Assembly: GCF_003260975.1 (NCBI RefSeq)
Contig: NZ_CP030041.1
Span: forward strand, 1,845,001 to 1,909,000
Source: Echinicola strongylocentroti
GTDB lineage: Bacteria; Bacteroidota; Bacteroidia; Cytophagales; Cyclobacteriaceae
Length of the DNA: 64,000 bases
Reading direction: 5' to 3'
Positions 8,938 to 17,861 of the stretch are shown here, piece after piece (position 1 is the stretch's first letter; the number at the start of each line of letters is the position of its first letter). The notes under the pieces were generated by a model that had not been told where the DNA came from, did no database searches, and saw nothing but the letters and a program-made list of their open reading frames with translations. A program made the position numbers and the translations under genes.

Positions 8938-9570
8938 TTATTCTCCTCCTTTATCTGGTTCTGCAATTGAAATCGCCATAGGAATATTTTCCTTACCTCT
9001 ATCCATAAGCTCTTTTTCAGCAGCAGTTCTACTGGACAGTGCCCTGTATTCATCTGCTGTAAGGCCTACTCTTTCGGCATAGATTTCATAATACGCTTTC
9101 TTCACTTTGTCAAGTACCTCCAAGTAGAGGTCATAACTTGTACCACGATTTGTCTTAATGGACACTACTGCCTCATTTGGATGGTCGGAAGATTCAGGAT
9201 CTCTATTTGCCTGCCCTTTAAGAACGGGTGGCAAGCTATTGAACAAATCAATATTCTCCTGATCCGGCTCACCGAAGTTCATCACAAATTCTTTGACTTC
9301 CTGATCCAGACCATCTGAGTTGTCCCTGAAATCATCCTCTACCAAGAGTTGGTCATTTGAGTTGATCAATATCTTAAAGATATTTCGCTCATTTTTATCA
9401 ACTTCTGGTGGTGGTTGATTAGGATCAAGCTTTGGCGGTAGTACGTTGGTAATACCTTTGTCAGAAGCAATTGTCGTAGTTACAAGAAAGAAGATAAGTA
9501 GCAAGAAGGCGATATCCGCCATGGATCCTGCATTTACCTCCTGACTCATTCGGCTTTTCTTTCTTGGCAT
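8938..9570 (-). CDS. ExbD/TolR family protein (first, long ExbD)
   Basis: This 210-residue protein has a single N-terminal membrane helix (GSMADIAFLLLIFFLVTTTIA, about 15-36) with the conserved proton-carrying Asp at D19. At about 170 residues its periplasmic part is longer than that of a classical ExbD (around 140 residues in total) and includes an acidic insertion (for example EDDFRDNSDGLDQEVKEF). It should pair with ExbB in energising TonB-dependent transport. It starts 6 bases after the small membrane protein gene and is followed at once by a second exbD, the usual Bacteroidota arrangement. Confidence 0.9.
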   Translation of the reverse strand: MPRKKSRMSQEVNAGSMADIAFLLLIFFLVTTTIASDKGITNVLPPKLDPNQPPPEVDKNERNIFKILINSNDQLLVEDDFRDNSDGLDQEVKEFVMNFGEPDQENIDLFNSLPPVLKGQANRDPESSDHPNEAVVSIKTNRGTSYDLYLEVLDKVKKAYYEIYAERVGLTADEYRALSSRTAAEKELMDRGKENIPMAISIAEPDKGGE

Positions 9571-9576
9571 ACTAAA

Positions 9577-9906
9577 TTACTTTATAAGTTTATTAAGTTC
9601 TGTCGCTACAATACCGACAAGCGCTAGGGCGAACAATGCATAGGTAGTGAATAATATACCACCTACAGCCTTAGAGCTTGATTCGGTGATATTAAAAGGT
9701 GCCACGGCATATTTCGGAGCCACTTCATCACTTGCTAGAGAGTAAGCAAGGAAGAACAGTACGGCCACACCGATCACACCAACACCTATCTTAAGCAAAC
9801 TTTTAGGATTATCAATTGATTTAACCAAAGGCATTAGAATTGCTGCTAGAGCGCCCAAGCCAATCAAAAGATATCCTACATATAACATTATATCGTAAGA
9901 ATCCAT
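9577..9906 (-). CDS. small three-helix membrane protein of the exb operon
   Basis: This 109-residue protein has about three hydrophobic segments (about 8-28, 39-60 and 83-105) and no charged catalytic motif. It lies between exbB and exbD in the same transcript, a slot often filled by a small membrane protein in Bacteroidota. I do not recognise a named family. Its position suggests an accessory subunit of the ExbB/ExbD motor, but the sequence does not show this directly. Confidence 0.75.
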   Translation of the reverse strand: MDSYDIMLYVGYLLIGLGALAAILMPLVKSIDNPKSLLKIGVGVIGVAVLFFLAYSLASDEVAPKYAVAPFNITESSSKAVGGILFTTYALFALALVGIVATELNKLIK

Positions 9907-9969
9907 ATTGTTAAGTTCTTTGGTTGGTTGTATTTAATTAATCAATTTTTTAAAGCAACTGGCGACCTA

Positions 9970-10788
9970 TTACTTAGTCAGCTTGTGCTTCACAAGGATA
10001 TCAACCAAAGTAATGGAAGCATCCTCCATATCGTTTACCAAAGAATCGATCTTCGCTACACAATAGTTATAGAAAAGCTGAAGGATAATCGCAACGATCA
10101 AACCAGCAACAGTGGTCAAAAGGGCGATTTTAATACCACCTGCTACAAGGGATGGGGAGATATCACCGGCTGCCTCAATAGAGTCAAATGCACCGATCAT
10201 ACCAATTACCGTACCCATGAAACCAAGCATTGGTGCAAGGGAGATAAATAGGGAGATCCATACCAATCCTTTTTCCAAACGGCCCATTTCAACAGAACCA
10301 TAGGCAATGATTGATTTCTCTACCATTTCGATACCTTCTGAGTATCTCATCAAGCCTTGGGTAAAGATGGAGGCTACTGGACCTTTTGTGCTCTTAGTCA
10401 CGTCCTTAGCAGCTTCGATACCACCTTGATCAAGTGCATCTTCTACTTTAGCAAGAAGCTTTTTAGTGTTGGTAGTAGCAAGGTTCAGGGTAATGATTCT
10501 TTCCAATGCTACTGCAAGACCCAAAATCAAACAGATCAATACAGGAGTCATGAAAGTAGGATCACCTTCGATGAACTTGTCTTTGATTATTTGGTGAAAT
10601 GGCTGTTCTTCAACTACAACTTCATCATCTGTAACTACAGGAGCAGGGTCAGGAGCCGGAGCTGCTGCTTCCTCCATCATTTCAGTAGTGTCTCCTGCAG
10701 AAGCTTCTTCTGAGGCGTCTTGTGCTTTTGTAATAACCGGAGAAATAAGCATTCCGGTAAGCATGAACAAAGCGATTAACTTTTTCAT
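9970..10788 (-). CDS. exbB: MotA/TolQ/ExbB proton channel family protein
   Basis: This 272-residue ExbB-type subunit begins with a predicted signal sequence (MKKLIALFMLTGMLISPVITKAQ). A Glu/Ala/Pro-rich periplasmic segment follows (about 24-60), then the first channel helix (about 78-97). The conserved channel core is the pair of helices at about 175-200 (LVWISLFISLAPMLGFMGTVIGMIGAFDSIE) and about 215-245. ExbB forms the pentameric stator around ExbD that drives TonB. The N-terminal extension with signal peptide is typical of Bacteroidota. It is first in the operon, after a 530-bp gap toward the tRNA-Ser gene. Confidence 0.93.
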   Translation of the reverse strand: MKKLIALFMLTGMLISPVITKAQDASEEASAGDTTEMMEEAAAPAPDPAPVVTDDEVVVEEQPFHQIIKDKFIEGDPTFMTPVLICLILGLAVALERIITLNLATTNTKKLLAKVEDALDQGGIEAAKDVTKSTKGPVASIFTQGLMRYSEGIEMVEKSIIAYGSVEMGRLEKGLVWISLFISLAPMLGFMGTVIGMIGAFDSIEAAGDISPSLVAGGIKIALLTTVAGLIVAIILQLFYNYCVAKIDSLVNDMEDASITLVDILVKHKLTK

Positions 10789-11319
10789 AATTTAGTTTTT
10801 AATAGACTTTAAATAAAGGTTAAACGGTTTCTAACTTTAATATTGAGCTTTTAAAGATATAATTTTTTCAATTCAAATAACAAGGGATAATGTTATAATT
10901 TTTTTCACCTCGCCTTTTTAATAAATGTTCTTACAAGGTAACTATCTTTTTATGAACTAAAAAAGCTTTACTTAATAAGAATGATTAGTGGTAATATATA
11001 AGAGATGGAGTAGTGGAAAGAAAGAACTTTTTTAACAATGGGCAATTAAGGGGATTTCAAAATATCTTTTCTTCAAGCTTTACGGCTTCAGCTAACCTCC
11101 CTAATATTAATTCTATAAATCTTCCGTTGGTCAATTGAAACCTTTAAAAGACGCCATAGAGGAGGGGGCTATTCGTGCCCGCTTGCCATGCTATACCACC
11201 TCTCGTGAATCTCCCGATGGTCGATTTCAAACCCGAGGGTTCTCATCCCTTCCATTTTACTGGAACCGGATATCAAAACCTATTGTGATTTCGCATCGCC
11301 AAAGGCAGAATTTACGTTG
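10789..11319. other. gene-free interval upstream of exbB and downstream of tRNA-Ser
   Basis: This 531-bp interval is AT-rich near exbB and probably holds its promoter, although I find no convincing TAnnTTTG box. The part at about 11135-11300 is more GC-rich. It can be read as a short ORF, but that ORF runs into the tRNA-Ser gene and has no recognisable protein character. I see no repeat from the other families here. Confidence 0.5.
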
Positions 11320-11407
11320 CAGAGAGGAAGGGATTCGAACCCTCGATACCCTTTAGGGGTATACACGCTTTCCAGGCGTGCTCCTTCGACCGCTCGGACA
11401 CCTCTCT
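11320..11407 (-). tRNA. tRNA-Ser (anticodon GGA)
   Basis: The minus strand folds as a class II tRNA of 88 bases. The acceptor stem is AGAGAGG/CCTCTCT with discriminator G. The anticodon stem is CACGC/GCGTG around loop CTGGAAA, giving anticodon GGA (complement at 11371-11373). A long variable arm is formed by ATACCC/GGGTAT, and the T-loop is GGTTCGAATCC. A long variable arm with GGA identifies serine (UCC/UCU codons). CCA is not encoded. Confidence 0.96.
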
Positions 11408-11610
11408 GTGTTTTTTTGGTCTCAATTGAGGCGACAAATAAATATATAATATTTAGTTCCTGCAAGGAAAACAGTGCTTAATTTCCCCCTTAACATTTGC
11501 TATTTTTCTTTTACGGCCTTCCAAACCCCACTACACTACTGAAAATCAAAAGATTGCTTTTACTAAATGTTTTTCCATTTTAAGCACCCAAAACAGGAAC
11601 CATTTTGTCA

Positions 11611-12687
11611 TTATTTGCTAGTTAAGGACATCTCACCAGCCAGAGGTGTAATCAATTTCCTTCTGATTTCATCTTCATCCGTTTCGTTGGCCAATAGAAA
11701 CATCATCTTACATATAGCGGCTTCGGAGGTAATATCCCCTCCACTGAGCACCCCCAGTCGTTTAAGTTCCTTGCTTGTTTCATACCTCCCTTGGATCACT
11801 CGGCCACCATTGCACTGGGACACGTTCAGGATGATGATCCCTTTGTCCACTGCCTTCTGGATAGTATCTATAAACCAAGGCTCAGTAGGGCTATTACCTG
11901 AGCCATATGTCTCCAAAACCACTCCCCTCAAGTCTTTTATATTAAAGATGCTATCGATTACCTCTGCTGTAATCCCTGGAAACAACTTCAAGATCATCAC
12001 CCGTTTGTCCAGCTTATTGAGGTACCTTAACTGCACTCCTTCCTTATAGGGTTTGATCGCAGCATAATTATAATCAATAACAATCCCTGACTCTGCCAAA
12101 GGAGGGTAATTCTCTGATTCAAACGCATCAAAGTGGACACTCTGCATCTTTTTGGCACGATTGCCCCGTAGCAGCATATGGTTAAAGAAAATACATACTT
12201 CAGGCACTATAGGCTTCCCGTTGGCTTTGCTAATGGCTATCTCCAATGAGGTCATCAGGTTTTCCCGTGCATCCGATCTCATTGCACTGATCGGAAGTTG
12301 AGCTCCGGTAAAAATCACCGGTTTGGTCAGGCCTTTTAACATAAAACTCAGCATGGAGGCAGAATAAGCCATCGTATCCGTCCCGTGAAGCACCACAAAA
12401 CCATCGTAGGTATCGTAGTTTTCATAAACAATATAGGCCATATCTACCCAATGCTGCATATTGACATTCGAACTGTCAATCGGTTCAGGAAATGAGATGA
12501 CCGTAATGGCAATGTTAAGGTTACCTAAATTGGGTATTTTTTCTAGGATTTGGCCAAAATTAAACGGAACCAGTGCTCCTGATTCGTCATAAGCCATTCC
12601 CAATGTCCCTCCCGTATAAATAATCAGCACTGAGGACTTAATCTCACTTTTTGCCGCTGTATTTAATCTTACGATTTTATAATTCAT
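11611..12687 (-). CDS. ansA: type I L-asparaginase
   Basis: This 358-residue cytoplasmic-type asparaginase hydrolyses Asn to Asp and ammonia. The first catalytic Thr motif is IYTGGTLGM (T28 in about 23-31) and the second is VVLHGTDTMAYSA (T103-D104). The following FTGAQLPISAMRSDARENL matches the family. There is no signal peptide, which fits the type I (AnsA) class rather than the secreted type II. Its ATG overlaps the TGA of the upstream tatD-like gene (ATGA). It is the last gene of the run NodB-like deacetylase - glycosyltransferase - tatD - ansA, all joined by overlaps. Confidence 0.93.
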   Translation of the reverse strand: MNYKIVRLNTAAKSEIKSSVLIIYTGGTLGMAYDESGALVPFNFGQILEKIPNLGNLNIAITVISFPEPIDSSNVNMQHWVDMAYIVYENYDTYDGFVVLHGTDTMAYSASMLSFMLKGLTKPVIFTGAQLPISAMRSDARENLMTSLEIAISKANGKPIVPEVCIFFNHMLLRGNRAKKMQSVHFDAFESENYPPLAESGIVIDYNYAAIKPYKEGVQLRYLNKLDKRVMILKLFPGITAEVIDSIFNIKDLRGVVLETYGSGNSPTEPWFIDTIQKAVDKGIIILNVSQCNGGRVIQGRYETSKELKRLGVLSGGDITSEAAICKMMFLLANETDEDEIRRKLITPLAGEMSLTSK

Positions 12688-13460
12688 CCTTCAGGCCGGT
12701 TAAAGAGTTGATTTGCATTTACGTTCGTGGTTTTGGCGACCTTATCCATGGTGGATTCAGTAAGGTCCCCTACCCGTTCGGCAATAATCGGAATATACTC
12801 TGGTGAATTTCTTTTGCCCCTGTAGGGAACCGGCGCCAAATAAGGCCCATCTGTCTCCAACACTAAATGATCCAGGCCAATTTCAGGCAGCACCTTATCC
12901 AGCCCTCCGTTCTTGAAAGTGGAAACTCCTCCAATCCCCAACAAAAAACCCATTTCTATAATTTCCTTTGCTTGCTTCACTGTACCCGTAAAGCAATGGA
13001 AAATACCAGTGAGACGGGCATCGTTCATCTCGCGGATAATGGCTATGGTTTCATCGATTGATTCTCGACAGTGAAGCACGATAGGAATTTGTTTTTCTTT
13101 CGCCCAGCCCACTTGGATCTTGAGCGCTTCCTTTTGTATATCAAAAGAGCTCTTATCCCAGTACAGGTCAGTCCCGATCTCGCCGATAGCAACAAACGGA
13201 CGCTTAGAAAGCCAATCCTCCATCACGTATAATTGCTTTTCAAAATCCTTATCCACATCACAGGGATGAAGCCCCATCATGGGTACGCACACAGCCGGAT
13301 AACGCTGTTCGGCCTCCAACATGGCGTCGATCGATTCCACATCTACATTGGGCATGTAGATTTTATTCACCCCATTTGCTTTGCACCTTTCAATGACCTC
13401 ATCTCTGTCATCGTCATACTTCTTGGAATAAATATGGGCATGGGTATCAATAAATTGCAT
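12684..13460 (-). CDS. TatD family metal-dependent hydrolase/deoxyribonuclease
   Basis: This 258-residue TIM-barrel metallohydrolase carries the TatD landmarks: the N-terminal metal ligands FIDTHAHIY (D5, H7, H9), the bridging Glu in AIGEIGTDLYW (about 91-101), HCRES near the middle, GIFHCFTG, and ETDGPYLAPVP near the C-terminus with the catalytic Asp. Family members are Mg-dependent 3'-5' DNases linked to DNA repair. Its ATG shares one base with the glycosyltransferase stop (TGATG), and its own stop overlaps the ansA start, so translation is coupled through the run. Confidence 0.92.
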   Translation of the reverse strand: MQFIDTHAHIYSKKYDDDRDEVIERCKANGVNKIYMPNVDVESIDAMLEAEQRYPAVCVPMMGLHPCDVDKDFEKQLYVMEDWLSKRPFVAIGEIGTDLYWDKSSFDIQKEALKIQVGWAKEKQIPIVLHCRESIDETIAIIREMNDARLTGIFHCFTGTVKQAKEIIEMGFLLGIGGVSTFKNGGLDKVLPEIGLDHLVLETDGPYLAPVPYRGKRNSPEYIPIIAERVGDLTESTMDKVAKTTNVNANQLFNRPEG

Positions 13461-14560
13461 CAGTATCTCCTCTCTTTCCAGTTAATTTTCGAAGGCCAAA
13501 AATAATACACTATTGTTGACCATGAAATTACTAGATAATAAACTTCAAAAATAAATAATTCCCAAACAGGAATAGAAATACTTGCTTTTTTTGCCAGAAA
13601 CCACACAAAACATACCTGCAAAAAGACTTTACCCCCCCAAATAACCAGCCCCAAGCTTGGATCAAAAAAGATTATGCTTAGCACAAATGGAAAAAACAGT
13701 GCCTGTAGTGCCAATAATGCCTGCCAGTACCACCCAAGACTCAAAGCCCCCTTCATCCAGCGCTTGCGTTGCTTTAATAAATCTGCCACCCCTGTCTCCG
13801 CTTTGGTGGTCACAAGACTCTCTTCTACAAACTCAAATACCGGACGATACCCGGCCTCTTTGATGGCTTTGCCCATGGCAAAATCTTCGGTTACCGAAAA
13901 TGACAACCCTTCAAATCCCCCTACCTTATGATAAGCCTTTTTACTGATCAGCATATTATTCCCTACTGCAGTAAGTAAATTTCCCCTGTCTGAAGTCACC
14001 TTTATCATTCCTAGGGTCAACCACCAATCTTGTCCTTGCATCTTGGCTAAAAGCCCCCTGCGCCTCACGTGTGTCACCCCCACCACCAGCCCGTACACTG
14101 GTTTATAGGCACTCACCATTCTTCTAACCCACTTTGGATTGACTTGACAGTCTGCATCTGTAAACAGCAACAAGTCTCCAGTAGCCACATGGGCCATTTG
14201 AGCCAAGGCATTGGCCTTACCGTTAAGATGTGAAAACATCGGCTCCACCCCTACTTTTACTCGATTGGGGGCTTGGCTTACCCACTGATCAATGATCGCT
14301 CCGGTACGGTCACTGCTTTGATCATCAGCTAATATGATTTGTATTTTCCGGGGTGGATAATCCAGTTCTTCCAAGGCAGTAAGGCATGCTGGCAGTGTAT
14401 GCTCTTCATTACGGGAAGGGATAAGAAGGCTTACAGCAGGCCATATAGTCACTGTATCTGGTCTCCCATGCTCCTTGAATGAGCTTAGAAAATAATACAC
14501 CAATAAGCAATCTTGAAAAATCAACAACAATACCACTGTACAGGAAAACCACCATATCAT
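13460..14560 (-). CDS. processive-type family 2 glycosyltransferase, membrane bound
   Basis: This 366-residue protein has an N-terminal membrane helix (about 4-25), a GT-A catalytic domain and C-terminal membrane segments (about 275-300, 310-330 and 335-355). Catalytic landmarks are LADDQSSD (about 78-84), FTDADC (DxD, about 133-138), SVTEDF (about 222-227) and QRKRW at 264-268. The last is the QxxRW signature of processive beta-glycan synthases such as those for cellulose, chitin and poly-N-acetylglucosamine. Its ATG overlaps the stop of the NodB-like deacetylase gene, suggesting that the two modify one polymer. It is a paralogue of the glycosyltransferase at 16696-17829. Confidence 0.88.
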   Translation of the reverse strand: MIWWFSCTVVLLLIFQDCLLVYYFLSSFKEHGRPDTVTIWPAVSLLIPSRNEEHTLPACLTALEELDYPPRKIQIILADDQSSDRTGAIIDQWVSQAPNRVKVGVEPMFSHLNGKANALAQMAHVATGDLLLFTDADCQVNPKWVRRMVSAYKPVYGLVVGVTHVRRRGLLAKMQGQDWWLTLGMIKVTSDRGNLLTAVGNNMLISKKAYHKVGGFEGLSFSVTEDFAMGKAIKEAGYRPVFEFVEESLVTTKAETGVADLLKQRKRWMKGALSLGWYWQALLALQALFFPFVLSIIFFDPSLGLVIWGGKVFLQVCFVWFLAKKASISIPVWELFIFEVYYLVISWSTIVYYFWPSKINWKERRY

Positions 14561-15183
14561 AATAATCCCGATTCAAATCCTTTAGCCTTAATAAAGGTCA
14601 AATACTCCGGCAATACCTCTTTGATAATTCCTTGGGTCTTCTTCTGGTCATGAAACAATACAATCGCTCCATTCTTAGTATGTGCCTTGGTTTTTTGAAG
14701 ACAGGTTTTGGCTGATTGTCGTCGGTCATAGTCACCTGATAGGACATCCCACATTATCACTTCATAGTACTCAGCAAGCTGCACTACTTGTTTTTTTTTG
14801 ATCCTGCCATATGGGGGGCGAAAAAAGCGGGGAAAATCTCCTGTCACCTCAAAAATAACATCACTGCACTCTTGCACATTCTTATAGTATCGGCGATCCT
14901 CAGTAGCAGTACCCTTTAGGTGATTAAAAGTATGGTTCCCGATCTGATGACCTTCTGAAATAATCCTTTTAGCCAATTCTGGATGCTTTCGCACATTATC
15001 TCCCACACAGAAAAAGGTCGCCTTCACTTGGTGCTTTTTCAATTCATCCAATACAAAATCAGTCACTCCCGGCACTGGCCCATCATCAAATGTCAGGTAA
15101 ATGACCGGTTCTTTGCGGCTTCTGTTCCATGTAAGGTTAGGGAGAAGCCATTTTACTATTTTTGGCACATGATGAACGACCAT
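14557..15183 (-). CDS. polysaccharide deacetylase (NodB domain)
   Basis: This 208-residue carbohydrate esterase family 4 protein shows motif 1 TFDDGP (31-36, with the catalytic base and metal Asp), motif 2 GNHTFNH (about 82-88, metal ligands H84 and H88) and motif 3 RFFRPPYGR. The C-terminal VLFHD is also present. Such enzymes remove acetyl groups from N-acetylglucosamine polymers or peptidoglycan. It has no clear signal peptide, although the basic amphipathic N-terminus could associate with the membrane. It overlaps by ATGA with the downstream processive glycosyltransferase, which points to action on that product. Confidence 0.9.
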   Translation of the reverse strand: MVVHHVPKIVKWLLPNLTWNRSRKEPVIYLTFDDGPVPGVTDFVLDELKKHQVKATFFCVGDNVRKHPELAKRIISEGHQIGNHTFNHLKGTATEDRRYYKNVQECSDVIFEVTGDFPRFFRPPYGRIKKKQVVQLAEYYEVIMWDVLSGDYDRRQSAKTCLQKTKAHTKNGAIVLFHDQKKTQGIIKEVLPEYLTFIKAKGFESGLL

Positions 15184-15193
15184 AATATTATGC

Positions 15194-16405
15194 TCATTTA
15201 AACCGCATACTCAACAGTGTAATATCATCTCTTCTAGGGGCACCATCGGCAAATACATTCCACTCTTTAAAAAACTCCTTATGAAACTGTTCTGGCTCCT
15301 CACATAGATTTCGGTTTACAAAGTCCACAAATCGCTCATCACCATATTCCTCATCTTGTTGATTGAACACCTCCGTAAGGCCATCGGTAAAAAGATGGAT
15401 GGTAAACCGGCTCAGCCCATACCTCTTTCCCACCTCCAGAAAGGGGAGCTCGCGAAAAGCCCCCAAAATGGTGGTCCCTGCATCCAGCAACTCGCTCTTT
15501 CCCTCATCCTCTCTGCAAAGCACCGGGGGATTATGGCCTGCGTTGATATACCGTAAGGTCTGTGTCTTATAATTATAGTATCCTAGAAAAAAGGTAATAA
15601 ACCGTTCTCCATTGGTATTTTCAAATATGGTGTAATTCAGCTGATCCGCAATCATTTTCAGATCGGATGAACTTCGTAGCAGTGTCCTCAGTGCTGCCTG
15701 AAAATTAGACATCAAAAGTGCTGCTGGCATCCCCTTGCCCGACACATCGGCAATACAGAAAAAGACTTCGTTTTCGGATTTGCGAATAAGGTCATAATAA
15801 TCCCCTCCCACGGTACTATGGGGAAAATAGGTGACAGTGGCATTCAGCCGCTCTGTCTCGGGAAGCTCTGCCGGAAACAACATCCGCTGCACATTACTGG
15901 CGATTTCTACTTCCTTTTTGAGCCGCTCTTGTTCCAGCTGCCTTCTGGCAAACCGCTTATTCTCCAAAGCCACCACCAGGATATTGGTCAATGCCTGGGT
16001 AAAATCCAAGTCTAGGTTTTTATCACTGTCCTTGGTCTTCAGCAGCAAAATGGCCAGCATTTTATCTTTATGGTACACAGGGACATAAATATCCAGTTCT
16101 GTAAAAGAATACTCTGGTGGCATAACCAGATTGAGCTTGCCTATATCCCTGTTATCATCTACATCACCATGAGGGATCATAGCCGGAATATTCTGCTTTA
16201 CCCCATGCTTCACACGCTCTTCAAAACCATTTTGGTCGGCCACATAAAGTACCAATGCCTTGATATTCAAATGCACCAAACATGTAAACTTGAATATAGT
16301 GAACAACACCTCCTCATTCTTGTTTTCATTGATCGCCTGGGTGATCTCCAAGAGTGCTTTCAGCTCTAGTTCCTTTCTTTGGTATTTTACTGTCTCAGTA
16401 GTCAA
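15194..16405 (-). CDS. GAF-like sensor plus SpoIIE/RsbU-type PP2C phosphatase
   Basis: This 403-residue protein has a GAF-like domain at about 15-150, a short coiled linker (about 150-180, RRQLEQERLKKEVEIASNVQ) and a PP2C-type serine phosphatase domain. Metal-binding residues are in VGGDYYDLI (D202) and IADVSGKGMPAALLM (D220), and near the end in RRDDITLLSM. Family members dephosphorylate anti-anti-sigma factors in partner-switching pathways. No STAS or anti-sigma kinase gene is nearby. The apparent start is TTG; no nearby in-frame ATG is available. It sits between two processive glycosyltransferase genes, so control of polysaccharide synthesis is possible but inferred. Confidence 0.88.
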   Translation of the reverse strand: MTTETVKYQRKELELKALLEITQAINENKNEEVLFTIFKFTCLVHLNIKALVLYVADQNGFEERVKHGVKQNIPAMIPHGDVDDNRDIGKLNLVMPPEYSFTELDIYVPVYHKDKMLAILLLKTKDSDKNLDLDFTQALTNILVVALENKRFARRQLEQERLKKEVEIASNVQRMLFPAELPETERLNATVTYFPHSTVGGDYYDLIRKSENEVFFCIADVSGKGMPAALLMSNFQAALRTLLRSSSDLKMIADQLNYTIFENTNGERFITFFLGYYNYKTQTLRYINAGHNPPVLCREDEGKSELLDAGTTILGAFRELPFLEVGKRYGLSRFTIHLFTDGLTEVFNQQDEEYGDERFVDFVNRNLCEEPEQFHKEFFKEWNVFADGAPRRDDITLLSMRFK

Positions 16406-16420
16406 AACCTTTCCTGTTAT

Positions 16421-16672
16421 TTATAATGTATTGTGCTCCATCAAGCCCTTCTTCGTGGCCAAATAATAATAAAGTGTACCACTCTTCATGACCTCGACCT
16501 GATCAAAAATCTCTTGGTCAGGCACCAACAGACACTTGATCAATCTCCTCTCGTATAACCCCTGCAAGGTAGTCAAAAGGACTTCATCTTCCCAGTCAAG
16601 CACCTCTTTTAAGTAGCTATATGGCTGTACAAAATACAGCTCATCCATCAGCTCAAACTCTTCTTCTGACAT
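16421..16672 (-). CDS. small hypothetical protein, possible winged-helix fold
   Basis: This 83-residue acidic protein starts MSEEEFELMDELYFVQPY. The middle (about 20-55, with VLDWEDEVLLTTLQGLYERRLIKCLLVPD) and the C-terminal YLATKKGL resemble the helix-helix-wing layout of winged-helix proteins, but I recognise no specific family. It lies 15 bases upstream of the phosphatase gene and 23 bases downstream of the second glycosyltransferase gene, so all three are probably cotranscribed. The function is unknown. Confidence 0.65.
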   Translation of the reverse strand: MSEEEFELMDELYFVQPYSYLKEVLDWEDEVLLTTLQGLYERRLIKCLLVPDQEIFDQVEVMKSGTLYYYLATKKGLMEHNTL

Positions 16673-16695
16673 TATTTATGATTGTTTTTGGTTAA

Positions 16696-17829
16696 TTAAG
16701 CACCCACTGTAGACCTTCTTCCTCTCCACTTGGACGGGACAAAAAAGGAGGCAAATGCCACCCCTAATACATAAACTGGGTGACAAAAACTGGCAAACAC
16801 AAAACTAGTCATTGGTGGTTTTACCTGATAAGTCTTTAATACTTTGTTCAGGCTAAAATACTCAAATATTATTTTCAAAAACCAATATATCGCAAACATC
16901 ACCACAAAGCCCCCACCTCCAAAAAGCAATATTACAGTACCTATACTGACCAATGAAAACCCAATACTAGCCACAGCTCCAATGGCATTCCCCAAAAACT
17001 GGTGCTTGTTCCACTTGCTCGCCCAGCGGGATCGCTGGTTCAAAAACACCCGCCAACCACTGGACGGCTTGGTCTTCACCAACACCTTGCTTGCCGTCAC
17101 ATACCTAATAGACTGATGTCCAAACCGCTTCAACATTTTTTCCAAGAGATACGAGTCATCTCCTGACATTTGCCCACTGTTTCCCTGGTATCCGCCGAGG
17201 TGATAGAATGCCTCCTTTCGGTACCCCATATTCGCCGCACTACACATAATGGGTTTTCTTGTCCGAAAAAAGAAATTGGTCATCAAAAGAATACTCGCCC
17301 ATTCTATTTGTTGAAAGTACTCAAAAACACCTCCGTTGGCACTGGAGACCACTGGGCCAGCCACCATTTGTACTTTCGGGTCATCAAATGCCCTGAGCAT
17401 ATTCTGCACCCAATCTGCCGGCAATGCACAATCTGCATCAGTAGTAAGGATAATGTTTGCATTGGCCATGACCACTCCATGCTCCATCGCCGCCTTTTTC
17501 CCCACACCTTGGCTATCGACCAGTTTAAAATTACTTTTCTTTTCTGCTTCGATCCATTGCCTCGCCAGCGTATCGCTTCCATCTTCACTATGATCATTAA
17601 TAAGGATCACCTGGAGATTTGGGTAGCTGAGATTGGCCAAGTTTTGTAATAAGCCGGGTAGGTTTTCTTTTTCATTCCGAAAAGGCACCAATAAGCTCAC
17701 CGGATAGTCCACTCCTCCTTCCACAGCCATTTTGGTGGCCTTTGGCCGCTTCCACTTCGACGACAATAATACCAAAACCAGCAGATAGACTGCCAGTGCA
17801 GCAAAAAAGAAAATTGGCAAAAGGTTCAT
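16696..17829 (-). CDS. second processive-type family 2 glycosyltransferase
   Basis: This 377-residue protein has one N-terminal membrane helix (about 4-24), a GT-A domain and two or three C-terminal membrane segments (about 285-350). Motifs are INDHSEDGS (about 77-85), TTDADC (DxD, 129-134), GDD (223-225) and QRSRW (265-269), the QxxRW signature of processive polymerases. It resembles the enzyme at 13460-14560 in domain order and motif spacing. It begins 32 bp from the divergent ruvC start and is followed by the small protein and phosphatase genes. The sugar and polymer are unknown. Confidence 0.87.
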   Translation of the reverse strand: MNLLPIFFFAALAVYLLVLVLLSSKWKRPKATKMAVEGGVDYPVSLLVPFRNEKENLPGLLQNLANLSYPNLQVILINDHSEDGSDTLARQWIEAEKKSNFKLVDSQGVGKKAAMEHGVVMANANIILTTDADCALPADWVQNMLRAFDDPKVQMVAGPVVSSANGGVFEYFQQIEWASILLMTNFFFRTRKPIMCSAANMGYRKEAFYHLGGYQGNSGQMSGDDSYLLEKMLKRFGHQSIRYVTASKVLVKTKPSSGWRVFLNQRSRWASKWNKHQFLGNAIGAVASIGFSLVSIGTVILLFGGGGFVVMFAIYWFLKIIFEYFSLNKVLKTYQVKPPMTSFVFASFCHPVYVLGVAFASFFVPSKWRGRRSTVGA

Positions 17830-17861
17830 GTCGATGGAAGGATTTCTAGTAAATTGCGCTA

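Noticed and set aside
11135..11356. 73-codon plus-strand ORF near tRNA-Ser
   Set aside because: Its C-terminal part (EEGIRTLDTL) is the complement of the tRNA gene itself, and the rest has no protein-like pattern.
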